A stretch of 64,000 nucleotides of DNA, from the NCBI GenBank assembly GCA_036924855.1, contig JBAGRP010000001.1:372001-436000 (forward strand), in the 5' to 3' direction. The DNA comes from Nitrobacteraceae bacterium AZCC 2146 (GTDB lineage: Bacteria > Pseudomonadota > Alphaproteobacteria > Rhizobiales > Xanthobacteraceae). The notes below the pieces were generated by a model. The model had not been told where the DNA came from and ran no database searches. It was given only the letters and a program-made list of their open reading frames with translations. The first letter of the stretch is position 1, and each line of letters starts with the position of its first letter. The position numbers and the translations under genes are program-made. This document shows positions 17,124 through 26,371 of this stretch, piece by piece.

Positions 17124-18392
17124 ATGATGAGGCGGGTGGTTGTCACAGGCCTTGGCATGGTGTCGCCCCTGGGCTGCGGCGTCGAGCCGACCTGGAAGCG
17201 TATTCTCAACGGCGAGAGCGGCGCCAAGCGAATCGACACGTTCGACGTGTCCGATCTGACCAGCCAGATCGCCTGCGTGATTCCGCGCGGCGACGGCAGC
17301 GACGGCACCTTCAATCCCGACCAGTGGATGGAGGCGAAGGACCAGCGCAAGGTCGATGATTTCATCGTCTATGCGATGTGCGCGGCTCGGCAGGCGCTCG
17401 ATGATGCCAACTGGCATCCGAGCAACGAAGAAGATCGTTGTGCCACCGGCACGATGATCGGTTCGGGTATCGGCGGCCTTTCGGGGATCGCCGATACGGC
17501 GTTGCTGTTGAAGGAACGCGGACCGCGCAAGGTATCGCCATTCTTCATTCCGGGGCGCCTGATCAACCTCGCGTCTGGTTACGTTTCGATCGAGCATGGT
17601 TTGAAGGGTCCCAATCATGCCGTCGTGACGGCGTGTTCGACCGGTGCGCATGCGATTGGCGATGCCAGCCGGCTGATCGCGCTCGGCGACGCCGACGTGA
17701 TGGTGGCCGGCGGAACCGAATCGCCGATCAGCCGTCTCGCGATGGCCGGTTTCTGCGCGGCGCGCGCACTCTCAACCGGCTTCAACGATACGCCGGAAAA
17801 AGCGTCGCGGCCCTATGACAAGGATCGCGACGGATTTGTCATGGGCGAAGGCGCCGGCATCGTGGTGCTCGAAGCATACGAGCACGCGAAAGCACGCGGC
17901 GCGAAGATTTATGCTGAAGTGATCGGTTACGGCATGTCGGGCGATGCCTATCACATCACGTCACCGACGCCGGATGGCGATGGTGCATTTCGCAGCATGA
18001 GCGCGGCGATGAAGCGCGCCGGCATCGCCGCGTCTGATCTCGATTACATCAACGCGCATGGCACCTCGACGCAGGTCGGCGACGAAATCGAACTCGGCGC
18101 TGCGCAACGCTTGCTCGGCAACGCTGCGTCGAAGGTGTCGATGTCCTCCACCAAATCGTCGATCGGGCATCTGCTTGGCGCCGCCGGTGCGGTGGAAGCC
18201 ATCTTCTGCATTCTCGCGATTCGGGATAACGTTGCGCCGCCGACCATCAATCTCGACAATCCGTCGGTGGATACGGCGATCGATCTGGTGCCTCTGAAAC
18301 CGCGCCAGCGTGAAATCAACATTGCGCTGTCGAATTCATTCGGTTTCGGCGGTACAAACGCTTCGTTGATCCTGCAGCGTCTGGCCCATTAG
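17124..18392 (+). CDS. fabF: 3-oxoacyl-ACP synthase II FabF
   Basis: FabF condenses malonyl-ACP with acyl-ACP to extend fatty acids. The 422-residue product has the nucleophile in VVTACSTGAHAIG (C171) and the two catalytic histidines in NAHGTSTQVGD and SIGHLLGAAG. The start at 17124 (MMRRVVVTGLGMV) is set by a GGAGG site five bases upstream; the frame open from 17049 crosses the hairpin and is not used. Confidence 0.97.
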   Translation: MMRRVVVTGLGMVSPLGCGVEPTWKRILNGESGAKRIDTFDVSDLTSQIACVIPRGDGSDGTFNPDQWMEAKDQRKVDDFIVYAMCAARQALDDANWHPSNEEDRCATGTMIGSGIGGLSGIADTALLLKERGPRKVSPFFIPGRLINLASGYVSIEHGLKGPNHAVVTACSTGAHAIGDASRLIALGDADVMVAGGTESPISRLAMAGFCAARALSTGFNDTPEKASRPYDKDRDGFVMGEGAGIVVLEAYEHAKARGAKIYAEVIGYGMSGDAYHITSPTPDGDGAFRSMSAAMKRAGIAASDLDYINAHGTSTQVGDEIELGAAQRLLGNAASKVSMSSTKSSIGHLLGAAGAVEAIFCILAIRDNVAPPTINLDNPSVDTAIDLVPLKPRQREINIALSNSFGFGGTNASLILQRLAH

Positions 18393-18506
18393 AGATACTC
18401 CACCGTTTCGCCGTATTCCGCGCTAATTCCTACTTCGGGCGTATGCTATTGACGGAGCTCGGATTGTCGCCGTCACGATTGAACCGACAGGATTCAGGTT
18501 GTATCG

Positions 18507-19781
18507 ATGAGTGAAAGGCCGCCCATTTCGCCAAGGAGCCCGCGCGCCGCGCTGGAGCCCGAGCAGGTTCCGCCGCCGCCGAAGCGCTCCGACCGTGCCC
18601 GCAATCCGTTCGTGGTGGCCGGCAATGCCATCATCACCATCATCATCGTGGCCATGCTCGGTGCTGGCGGCATCTATGTGTATGGCCGGCAGGCGCTTGA
18701 AGCGCCGGGACCGCTGCAGGACGAAAAGGTCGTCAACATTCCCGCCCGCGCCGGCAAGGGCGACATCGCCGAAACGCTGCTGCGCGAAGGCGTGATCGAT
18801 GCCAATCGCTGGGTGTTCATCGGCAGCGTGTTCGCCCTGAAGGCGAGCTCCGAACTCAAGCCCGGCGAGTATCTGTTTCCGAAGAACGCCAGCCTGCGCG
18901 CCGTCATCGGCACTCTCGTCGAAGGCAAGGTGGTGCAGCATTCCGTTACGATTCCGGAGGGCCTGACCTCCGAGCAGATCGTCGCGCGGCTGACCGACAG
19001 CGACATATTCACCGGTTCGATCCGCGAGATGCCGCGCGAGGGCACCCTGCTGCCGGAGACCTACAAATTCCCGCGCGGCACCACCCGTGATCAGGTGATC
19101 CAGCGCATGCAACTCGAGCAGAAGCGTGCGCTCGCCGAGATCTGGGAGCGCCGCAGCCCCGATGTACCGGTCAAGACGCCGGATCAACTGGTGACACTGG
19201 CTTCCATCGTCGAGAAGGAAACCGGCAAGCCAGACGAGCGCAGCCGCGTCGCCGCCGTGTTCGTCAACCGCCTGCGCCAGAAGATGAAGCTGCAGTCCGA
19301 TCCGACCATCATCTACGGCCTCGTCGGCGGCAAGGGCACGCTGGGCCGGCCGATCAAGCGCAGCGAGATCCAGCAACCCTCGCCCTACAACACCTACGTC
19401 GTCGAAGGCCTGCCGCCGGGGCCGATCGCCAACCCCGGCCGCGCGTCGCTGGAAGCGACCGCAAAACCCGCGCGCACCCGCGACCTGTTCTTCGTTGCCG
19501 ATGGCACCGGCGGGCACAGCTTCACCGAGACCTACGACCAGCACCAGAAGAACGTCGCGAAGTTGCGGGCGCAGGAAAAGCAGATCCAGAACGACACCGT
19601 CGAGCCGCCGGAAGAGGCCGCAGCCGCACCGGCGTCGCCCGCCGATGCCAATGCCGCGACGGGTGCCACACCGGCCAAGCCGGCACCGACCAAGCGTGCC
19701 CGCACCGCGGCACCGCCTCCGGCGCCGCGTCAGGGCGCTGCGCAGACCACAACAACGACGCCCCCGGTGGTGCAGCAATAA
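18507..19781 (+). CDS. mltG: Endolytic murein transglycosylase MltG
   Basis: MltG is an inner-membrane enzyme that cuts nascent glycan strands and sets their length. The 424-residue product has a proline-rich cytoplasmic start and one membrane helix at about 37-58. It then has a LysM-like region and the YceG catalytic domain with ASIVEKET near residues 232-239, which holds the catalytic glutamate, and SDPTIIYGL. Residues from about 370 on are a low-complexity Ala/Pro/Thr tail with no known role. It follows fabF, a common arrangement. Confidence 0.95.
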   Translation: MSERPPISPRSPRAALEPEQVPPPPKRSDRARNPFVVAGNAIITIIIVAMLGAGGIYVYGRQALEAPGPLQDEKVVNIPARAGKGDIAETLLREGVIDANRWVFIGSVFALKASSELKPGEYLFPKNASLRAVIGTLVEGKVVQHSVTIPEGLTSEQIVARLTDSDIFTGSIREMPREGTLLPETYKFPRGTTRDQVIQRMQLEQKRALAEIWERRSPDVPVKTPDQLVTLASIVEKETGKPDERSRVAAVFVNRLRQKMKLQSDPTIIYGLVGGKGTLGRPIKRSEIQQPSPYNTYVVEGLPPGPIANPGRASLEATAKPARTRDLFFVADGTGGHSFTETYDQHQKNVAKLRAQEKQIQNDTVEPPEEAAAAPASPADANAATGATPAKPAPTKRARTAAPPPAPRQGAAQTTTTTPPVVQQ

Positions 19782-19801
19782 GCGTCGCCGTCCGGCGACG
19801 C
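19782..19801 (+). terminator. GC-rich hairpin after mltG
   Basis: GCGTCGCCG and CGGCGACGC form a perfect hairpin directly after the mltG stop. There is no T tract, so it may stabilise mRNA rather than end transcription. Confidence 0.35.
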
Positions 19802-19889
19802 ACCGAATTCCCCTCAGCCTGAAAAGGCTCTAACCTGAGCCCGGTTCGCTGTTCGCGAATCTCACTCGAATTTTCGGAGACGTTCCGCG

Positions 19890-20777
19890 ATGGCGTTGTC
19901 GAGTATGACCGGCTTTGCGCGAAGCCACGGCACCAGCGGGCCGTATGCCTTCGAATGGGAGCTGAAATCCGTCAATGCCAAGGGTTTTGACCTGCGGATG
20001 CGGCTGCCGCCCGGCTGGGACGAGATCGAAACCGTCGCCCGCAAGCGCGCCACCGAAGTTCTGTCGCGCGGCACGGTTTACGCGAACCTGACCGTGAAGC
20101 GCGGCAACGCGCTATCGACCGTTCGCGTCAACGAGGACGTGCTGAATTCCATCCTGCGGATTGCCGCCGATCTCGCCGGCAAAATCGACGCGGTGGCGCC
20201 AAGCGTGGATGGGCTGATGGGGATCAAGGGCGTCATCGAGGTCGTCGAGCCCGAGGTCGATGAAGCCGAGGACAAGGCCGCCAAGGCCGCGGTAGCCGTC
20301 GCTTTCGAGGAAGCGCTGACCGCGCTGGTGGCGATGCGCAAGCGCGAGGGCACCACGCTCGGCGAGATCCTGTCGCAGCGCATGAACGAGATCGAGACAC
20401 TGGCGAAAAAGGCCGAGGCCGCGCCGGGCCGCAAGCCGGAAGCGATCCGCGCCCGGCTAGCCGAGCAGATCGCGGCATTGCTGGAGGCGTCGGATCGCTT
20501 CGATTCCGACCGGCTCAACCAGGAAGCCATCATGATCGCGGCGAAGGCCGACATCCGTGAAGAGCTCGACCGTATCGCCTCGCATATCTCGCAGACCCGC
20601 GAGATGCTCGGCAAGGGCGGCCCGGTTGGTCGCCGGCTCGACTTCCTGGCGCAGGAATTCAACCGCGAGGTCAACACCTGCTGCTCCAAATCCAACGATC
20701 TGGAATTGACCAATACCGGGCTTGAGATGAAGAACGTGGTCGAGCAATTCCGCGAACAGGTTCAGAATCTGGAATGA
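19890..20777 (+). CDS. YicC family endoribonuclease
   Basis: The 295-residue product begins MALSSMTGFARSHG and ends in the family's conserved block RRLDFLAQEFNREVNTCCSKSND followed by VVEQFREQVQNLE. YicC family proteins are metal-dependent endoribonucleases; in Escherichia coli YicC acts on a small RNA. The gene overlaps gmk by four bases (ATGA), a coupling that is widely conserved. Confidence 0.95.
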   Translation: MALSSMTGFARSHGTSGPYAFEWELKSVNAKGFDLRMRLPPGWDEIETVARKRATEVLSRGTVYANLTVKRGNALSTVRVNEDVLNSILRIAADLAGKIDAVAPSVDGLMGIKGVIEVVEPEVDEAEDKAAKAAVAVAFEEALTALVAMRKREGTTLGEILSQRMNEIETLAKKAEAAPGRKPEAIRARLAEQIAALLEASDRFDSDRLNQEAIMIAAKADIREELDRIASHISQTREMLGKGGPVGRRLDFLAQEFNREVNTCCSKSNDLELTNTGLEMKNVVEQFREQVQNLE

Positions 20778-21436
20778 CGATATCGGGCAACCCAAGCTTT
20801 GACGGAGTCGAGCGGCGCGGGCTGATGTTCGTGCTGTCGTCGCCGTCCGGCGCCGGCAAGACGACGCTGACGCGGATGCTGATCGACCGGATGCCGGGGC
20901 TGCAGTTGTCGGTGTCGGCGACCACGCGGCCGATGCGGCCCGGTGAGATCGACGGCGAGGACTACCTGTTCGTGGAAAAGCCCCAGTTCGAGGCGATGAC
21001 CAAGCGCAACGAACTGCTGGAATGGGCGACCGTGTTCGACAACCGCTACGGTACGCCGCGCGCGCCGGTCGAAGCCGCGCTATCGGCCGGGCGAGACGTG
21101 CTGTTCGACATCGACTGGCAGGGCACGCAGCAACTACGCGAGAAGGCGCGTGCAGATGTCGTCAGCGTTTTCATTTTGCCGCCGTCGGCAGCCGATCTCG
21201 AAAAGCGCCTGCATACCCGCGCGCAGGATTCCGACGCCGTGATCCGCGGCCGCATGAGCCGCGCGAGCCATGAAATGAGTCACTGGGCGGAATACGACTA
21301 CATTGTCATCAACCACAACGTCGAAGAGGCCTATAGCGAGGTGCAATCGATCCTCAAGGCCGAGCGTCTCAAGCGTGAGCGCCGCACCGGGTTGACGTCC
21401 TTCGTACGCGGGTTGCAGCAGGAACTCGAAGGCTAA
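20774..21436 (+). CDS. gmk: Guanylate kinase
   Basis: The enzyme phosphorylates GMP to GDP. The P-loop SSPSGAGKTT lies near residues 22-31, followed by the GMP-binding SVSATTRPMRPGE and GEDYLF and by the lid with RMSRASHEM. Length 220 is usual. It starts inside the yicC stop codon. Confidence 0.97.
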   Translation: MTISGNPSFDGVERRGLMFVLSSPSGAGKTTLTRMLIDRMPGLQLSVSATTRPMRPGEIDGEDYLFVEKPQFEAMTKRNELLEWATVFDNRYGTPRAPVEAALSAGRDVLFDIDWQGTQQLREKARADVVSVFILPPSAADLEKRLHTRAQDSDAVIRGRMSRASHEMSHWAEYDYIVINHNVEEAYSEVQSILKAERLKRERRTGLTSFVRGLQQELEG

Positions 21437-21442
21437 CGCACC

Positions 21443-22066
21443 ATGCGGCAACTATTCTGGAACGAAGTCGGTCAGCAACTGACCGATGGCACCCGTTCGT
21501 TCGATCCAATGACGCTGACGTGGCGCGATGACCGAACGGCAGAGCAGGGCGAGGACGTGACGCCGGCCGAAGCGCTGCGGCGCCTTGCGGCGCGGCAAAA
21601 ACTGCGGCGCGTTCCGATCGGCATCATCGGCCCTCGCGACGCCACGCCTGCGCAATATGCGCTGGCTGAACAGATGGGCGAGGCACTGGCGCGTCATGGC
21701 CTGCAACTGCTTTGCGGCGGCAAGAACGGCGTGATGGAAGCGGCGTGCAAGGGACACGCGCAAGCAGGCGGGCTTCCGGTCGGCCTGTTGCCCGATGAAG
21801 AATGGCAGAGCGCCAATCCCTATGTCGCAATTCCGATCGCCACCGGGATCGGTCCGGCGCGCAATGCCATCATTGCGCGGGCCTGCCTGGTGCTGGTCGC
21901 GATCGGCGGCGGTGTCGGCACACTTTCGGAAATGGCGCTCGGGCTGCAGTTCAAGCGCCTCGTCCTGGCGATGGCGGACGCGCCTGAGGTAGACGGCGTC
22001 CCCCGCATCGTTGGCATCGATGACGTCATCGCGCGAATTGCCGAGCGCATCTTCGGTATCGTGTGA
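21443..22066 (+). CDS. LOG-like Rossmann protein (TIGR00725 type)
   Basis: The 207-residue product has the SLOG/lysine decarboxylase-like fold signature. IGIIGPRDATPAQY is followed by LLCGGKNGVMEAACKGHAQAGG and IATGIGPARNAIIARA, then GGGVGTLSEMALGLQ. Related proteins include cytokinin-activating LOG enzymes and nucleotide-binding SLOG domains. The PGGxGTxxE motif of true LOG enzymes is here GGGVGTLSE, so I do not claim that activity. It begins six bases after gmk. Confidence 0.8.
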   Translation: MRQLFWNEVGQQLTDGTRSFDPMTLTWRDDRTAEQGEDVTPAEALRRLAARQKLRRVPIGIIGPRDATPAQYALAEQMGEALARHGLQLLCGGKNGVMEAACKGHAQAGGLPVGLLPDEEWQSANPYVAIPIATGIGPARNAIIARACLVLVAIGGGVGTLSEMALGLQFKRLVLAMADAPEVDGVPRIVGIDDVIARIAERIFGIV

Positions 22067-22151
22067 CCTTCGTCCAGGGCGTCACAAAACTGATATGCGG
22101 TCTGTATACTGAGGGCGCACACCCTGACCTGACACCTGAAGGCTTGCCCGC

Positions 22152-22940
22152 TTGGCCATCATCGCGATTGCCTATCTGATCTTTCTTGTCGCGCCGATGC
22201 TGCTGCTGGCCCTCGGTTCGTTCGGCGGAAGCTGGAGCAACACGCTGTTGCCGATCGGCTTTACCTGGCGCTGGTACCAAGAGCTTGCCGGCGATCCGAG
22301 TTTCCGCCGTGCCTTCGTCACCAGCCTTCAGATCGTCGCGACGACCTGCATCCTCAATCTCCTGATCGGTTTGCCGCTGGCTTACGCCATCCAGGCCGGC
22401 GCGCGCGGCGGCGTCCGTGTCGCGGCGCGCATCGTGACGCTGCTGCCGGTCGCAGCACCCGAACTGGTGCTGGCCTTCGGCTTCATCCTGGTGTTCTCGT
22501 CCGATGCGCTGCCATGGCTCGGCAGTTTCTGGCTGCTGGCGGCAGGCCATCTGGTGCTGACATTGCCATACACGGTCACGGCGCTGGTCGCCGACATGGA
22601 GCAACTCGGGCTCGATCAGTATGAGCACGCCGCGGCGACGCTGGGCGCATCTTTCGCGGCACGATTGAAGGACGTGACGCTGCCGCTGCTGCGTCCGAGC
22701 CTGTTGTCGTCGATGCTGACCGTGGCGGCACTGTCGATCGGCGAATTCCAGCTGTCGAACCTGATATCAGGCTTCCTGTCCCGCACCTATCCCGTGGTGC
22801 TGCTGCAGGCGTTCTACGGCGCCACCGGCTTTGCCTGCGCTGCGACGGTGGTCCTGCTGATACTCGCCACCGTTGCCTCGCTGACCAGCGGCCTGGCGGC
22901 CCAGTTCGCCGGCTCCATCCGATCGAGGCGCGCCACGTGA
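22152..22940 (+). CDS. ABC transporter permease (first of two)
   Basis: The 262-residue product has six predicted membrane segments and the EAA loop region YEHAAATLGASFAARLKDVTLP, typical of MetI-like permeases for binding-protein-dependent importers. The start is TTG at 22152: an in-frame stop lies 13 bases upstream and no ATG or GTG fits. The stop overlaps the GTG start of the ATPase gene, so the two are coupled. Confidence 0.9.
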   Translation: MAIIAIAYLIFLVAPMLLLALGSFGGSWSNTLLPIGFTWRWYQELAGDPSFRRAFVTSLQIVATTCILNLLIGLPLAYAIQAGARGGVRVAARIVTLLPVAAPELVLAFGFILVFSSDALPWLGSFWLLAAGHLVLTLPYTVTALVADMEQLGLDQYEHAAATLGASFAARLKDVTLPLLRPSLLSSMLTVAALSIGEFQLSNLISGFLSRTYPVVLLQAFYGATGFACAATVVLLILATVASLTSGLAAQFAGSIRSRRAT

Positions 22941-23974
22941 CACTGCAATACGACAATGTGAGCTACACTTATCCCGGTGGAACGGCCGGCGTGTTCGACA
23001 TCTCGCTCGCCATCGGCCGCGGCGAATTGCTGGCTATCATTGGCGCGTCCGGCTCCGGGAAATCGACGCTGCTCAAGCTGCTGGCGGGCTTCGTGAAGCC
23101 TGACCACGGCCGGATCCTGATCGACGGCACGGATGTCGGCCATTTTGCGCCGGAAGGCCGGCGTCTCGGCGTGGTGTTCCAGAACTATGCGTTGTTCCCG
23201 CATATGCGGCTTTGGGAGAACGTCGCTTACCCTCTCAAGGTACGCGGGCTTTCCAGGGACGAACGGCGATCGCGCGCCGTCGACATGCTGGGCCGGGTGG
23301 GGATGAACCTGCGCGCGGATGATTTTCCGGCGGAGTTGTCGGGCGGCCAGCAGCAGCGCGTCGCGCTGGCGCGCGCGCTGGTGTTCGAGCCGCAGGGGCT
23401 GTTGCTCGACGAACCGCTGTCGGCGCTCGACGCAGGTCTTCGGCTGGAGATGCGCGACGAGATCCTGCGGGTGCAGCGCCAGTCGGGAATTGCGACGCTT
23501 CTGGTCACCCACGACCAGGAGGAGGCGCTGTCGATCGCCGACAAGGTGGTGATGATGCGCGATGGGCGTCTGGTGCAGATCGGCACGCCTCGCGAACTCT
23601 ACGAGACGCCGGTGAATGCCGGCGTGGCCGCTTTTGTCGGCCAGTCCAATCTGTGGTCCGGCGAGGTCGCGGGTGACGGACTGGTTTCGACAGAGATCGG
23701 CACGCTCGCTTGCGACACCGCGGGCAGGGGGCACGGCGAGAAGGTGACGGTGTTGGTTCGCCCTGAGCGGATCGAGCCGATCACCGGAACGATCGAACCC
23801 GGAAAACCCGGACAGTTCGCCGGAACGATGTCGGCGGATCGCTATCTCGGGCCGGTTCGCCGCATCGATCTGAACGTCGCCGGCGGTCTTATCCGCTTGG
23901 AAACCCACCTTCGCGAGTCGGTCACCGGGGCCTTGATCCCGCCCGGCGCGATCCGCCTGCTTCCCCCGAATTGA
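22937..23974 (+). CDS. ABC transporter ATP-binding protein (PotA/FbpC type)
   Basis: The 345-residue product starts at a GTG that overlaps the permease stop. Walker A GASGSGKST lies at 36-44, the Q-loop FQNYALFPHM at 81-90, signature LSGGQQQRV at 134-142 and Walker B LLLDEP at 155-160. A C-terminal TOBE-like domain follows from about 235. This domain layout is that of iron(III), polyamine, spermidine or phosphonate importers; the sequence does not say which. Confidence 0.93.
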   Translation: MTLQYDNVSYTYPGGTAGVFDISLAIGRGELLAIIGASGSGKSTLLKLLAGFVKPDHGRILIDGTDVGHFAPEGRRLGVVFQNYALFPHMRLWENVAYPLKVRGLSRDERRSRAVDMLGRVGMNLRADDFPAELSGGQQQRVALARALVFEPQGLLLDEPLSALDAGLRLEMRDEILRVQRQSGIATLLVTHDQEEALSIADKVVMMRDGRLVQIGTPRELYETPVNAGVAAFVGQSNLWSGEVAGDGLVSTEIGTLACDTAGRGHGEKVTVLVRPERIEPITGTIEPGKPGQFAGTMSADRYLGPVRRIDLNVAGGLIRLETHLRESVTGALIPPGAIRLLPPN

Positions 23975-24002
23975 TATCAATCCAACCAGTGAGGACCTCG
24001 AC

Positions 24003-25082
24003 ATGAATCGACGCAAATTCCTGAGTAGCGTTGCCGCAGCCAGCATCGCCATCAATCTTGGTCACAGCGCATTCGCCTTCGAAGGCGCCGAACTCTATCC
24101 AGGCGAGAAGGAGCTGTTCGAGAGCGCGCGCAAGGAAGGCCTCGTTGTCTCGTTCGACACCGGCCCGACCTGGGCCAACTGGGCCGGACAGTTCAAGGCT
24201 TTCCAGAAGCGTTATCCCGGCGTCGAAATGGTCTATAACGACCTTGGCTCCGCCGCGACCGTCGTCGCCCTCGACAAGGCGCGCAACCGTCCGCAGGCCG
24301 ATACCGCCTATTACTTCGCTGCGTCTGGCCTCGACGCCGCCAAGGCCGGCGTGGTCGAAGGCTACAAGCCGGTGAATTTCGCGAAGCTGTCCGATGCTCT
24401 GCGCGAGAACGACGGCCGCTGGTTCACCATCCATACGCTGAGCGTCGCCTTCCTCGTCAACACCAAGCTGGTCAAGACCATTCCGCAGGGCTGGGCCGAC
24501 CTGTTGAAGCCGGACTACAAGAACGCGATCGTCTATCAGGATCCGCGCTCCACCGGTCAGGGCCAGGTGGTGACCTTCGCCGCCGCTTTCGGCAACGGCG
24601 GCAGCATGGATGACGTCAAGCCGGGCATCGACTATCTCGGCAAATTGACCAAAGCAGGCAATGTGCTGCGCACCGTCGGGACCACGCCCTATGCCCAGTT
24701 TCTCAAGGGCGAGATCCCGATCTGGATCGGCTACGAGAATGATGGCCTGAAGGCCAAGTTCGTCGATGGCATGGGCGACAGCGTCGCCGTGGTGATTCCG
24801 AAGGAAGCCTCCGCCGCGGCGCCCTACGCGATCTCGCTGGTCAAGAACGGCCCCAATCCCAGCGCCGGCAAGCTCTGGCTCAATTTCATCATGAGCGACG
24901 AAGGCCAGAAGATTTTTGCTGAAGGCTATGTGCGGCCGGCAGTGCCCGGCATCGCTCTGCCGTCAAGTGTCGCCGACAAGATGCCGGCGGCGCCGCAGGT
25001 GCAGGCGATCGATATCGCCAAGGCGACCGCCAAGAAGGCGGAGATCGACGCCGGCTGGGCCAAGGCGGTTCTCGGTCAGTAA
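24003..25082 (+). CDS. ABC transporter substrate-binding protein (family 1)
   Basis: The 359-residue product has an export signal starting MNRRKFLSSVAAASIAINLG, cut near AFA-FE; the RRKF pattern is short of a full twin-arginine motif. The mature part has the type II periplasmic binding fold seen in Fe(III), thiamine and 2-aminoethylphosphonate binders (SFDTGPTWANWAGQFKAFQ). Substrate is not predictable. It lies between the ATPase and the second permease. Confidence 0.9.
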   Translation: MNRRKFLSSVAAASIAINLGHSAFAFEGAELYPGEKELFESARKEGLVVSFDTGPTWANWAGQFKAFQKRYPGVEMVYNDLGSAATVVALDKARNRPQADTAYYFAASGLDAAKAGVVEGYKPVNFAKLSDALRENDGRWFTIHTLSVAFLVNTKLVKTIPQGWADLLKPDYKNAIVYQDPRSTGQGQVVTFAAAFGNGGSMDDVKPGIDYLGKLTKAGNVLRTVGTTPYAQFLKGEIPIWIGYENDGLKAKFVDGMGDSVAVVIPKEASAAAPYAISLVKNGPNPSAGKLWLNFIMSDEGQKIFAEGYVRPAVPGIALPSSVADKMPAAPQVQAIDIAKATAKKAEIDAGWAKAVLGQ

Positions 25083-25151
25083 CCACGCCGCATCCGGGAT
25101 GATCCCGCGCGGATCATCCCGGCATGCTGCGGCGCCAGCGACAGGACAATC

Positions 25152-25973
25152 ATGAGCCCCCGTGCTTCGTCATCCACGCTTGTCGGTTTTGCCGTTCCCG
25201 GCACGATCGTGCTTGGACTGTTCTTTCTGCTGCCGGTCTGCGCGGTGCTCGGCGGCGCATTTTCGGATGGCGGCGGCGCCTTCGGGCGGCTCGCCGCCGA
25301 TCCGGTGTTCTGGAACGGGTTGCGCGGCACCCTCGTGCTCGGCACCGTCGCGCCATTGTTCTCGGTCGTCGTCGGCGTCTGCGTCGCGCTTGCCTTGCTG
25401 CGACTGGCGCCCGGCCTGCGCACGGCGGCGCTGATCGCCATCTCGCTGCCCTTGACGTTTTCCGGATTGATCGTCGCTTACGGCTTCATTCTGCTGCTCG
25501 GCCGCGCCGGTTTTGTCACGTTGCTGCTGGCCGAACTCGGTCTGGACCCAGCAGTCACCGGGGCGTTCATCTTCTCGCCGCTCGGTTTGGGCCTGGCCTA
25601 TTCCTATTATCTGGTGCCGCGGGTAGTCCTGATCGTGCTGCCTGCGATGGGGAATTTCGATCGCAACCAGATCCTGGCGGCGCGTTCGCTCGGGGCGGGC
25701 AGCCTGAGGGCGTTGATGGAGGTGATGCTGCCGCAGATCATGCCGAGCCTGGTGGCAGCGTTCTGTCTCACCTCGGCGGTGGCGGTCGGCGCCTATGGGA
25801 CGGCGCTCGCTTTGGTCGGGACGCAGGTGAACATCCTGCCGCTGTTTCTGTACAGCAAGATTTCGGAGACGGGGACCGACCTTCCCGCAGCCTCGGCGAC
25901 ATCGCTGGTGCTGGTGGCGATCTGCGCGCTGGTGGTGGCGATCGGCGAAGCATTCAGGCGGCCGCGCAGCTAG
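25152..25973 (+). CDS. ABC transporter permease (second of two)
   Basis: The 273-residue product has six predicted membrane segments and an EAA loop (ILAARSLGAGSLRALMEVMLPQ). With the first permease it would make a heterodimeric channel. The separation of the two permease genes by the ATPase and binding protein genes is unusual, since they are normally adjacent or fused. A 69-base gap separates it from the binding protein gene. Confidence 0.9.
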   Translation: MSPRASSSTLVGFAVPGTIVLGLFFLLPVCAVLGGAFSDGGGAFGRLAADPVFWNGLRGTLVLGTVAPLFSVVVGVCVALALLRLAPGLRTAALIAISLPLTFSGLIVAYGFILLLGRAGFVTLLLAELGLDPAVTGAFIFSPLGLGLAYSYYLVPRVVLIVLPAMGNFDRNQILAARSLGAGSLRALMEVMLPQIMPSLVAAFCLTSAVAVGAYGTALALVGTQVNILPLFLYSKISETGTDLPAASATSLVLVAICALVVAIGEAFRRPRS

Positions 25974-26035
25974 ACAGACCCGAGATTGCGCATCGCTGCG
26001 TGCGTGCGGCAAGAGCGCCTTGGCCCACCTGCGAG

Positions 26036-26164
26036 CTACTGCTTGCTCGCCGTCCATGTCCCGGCGCAACCGTCCGACTGACGGAACGTGCCGCTGCCGC
26101 GGCGGCCGGACAAGCGGCCGGTGGTGATCATGGTCTTTCCACTGCCTTGCGCGATTCCGTTCAC
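26036..26164 (-). pseudogene. Short C-terminal remnant of a hypothetical protein
   Basis: A 42-codon frame reads NGIAQGSGKTMITTGRLSG and ends with SDGCAGTWTASKQ. The composition looks like the end of a secreted structural protein rather than random sequence, but it is preceded by an in-frame stop and has no ribosome site. I read it as a decayed fragment. It could instead be a chance ORF. Confidence 0.35.
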
Positions 26165-26259
26165 CGCGCCGTTCGCGCGACCAGCGCGACTGCTCCCGCC
26201 ATCGACTTAAGCGGCTGGACGTAATGGTCCATGAAAACCCATCATGAAATGAGTGTATC

Positions 26260-26368
26260 GTAACCCGGATGGAGCGAAGCGCAATCCGGGACTCACATAA
26301 CGTTCTCGTCCTGTCCAGGATCGCGAACGGGCCGCACTTCGCGCGCCCGTTCACGCCATCCGGGCTAC
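26260..26368. repeat. Dispersed palindromic repeat
   Basis: The ends GTAACCCGGATGG and CCATCCGGGCTAC are nearly complementary, and the left half has its own CCCGGAT/ATCCGGG hairpin (26264-26290). The element ends four bases before the adh stop codon. This type of ACCCGGATGGAGCGAAGCG sequence is common between genes in Bradyrhizobium relatives. Confidence 0.75.
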
Positions 26369-26371
26369 ATA

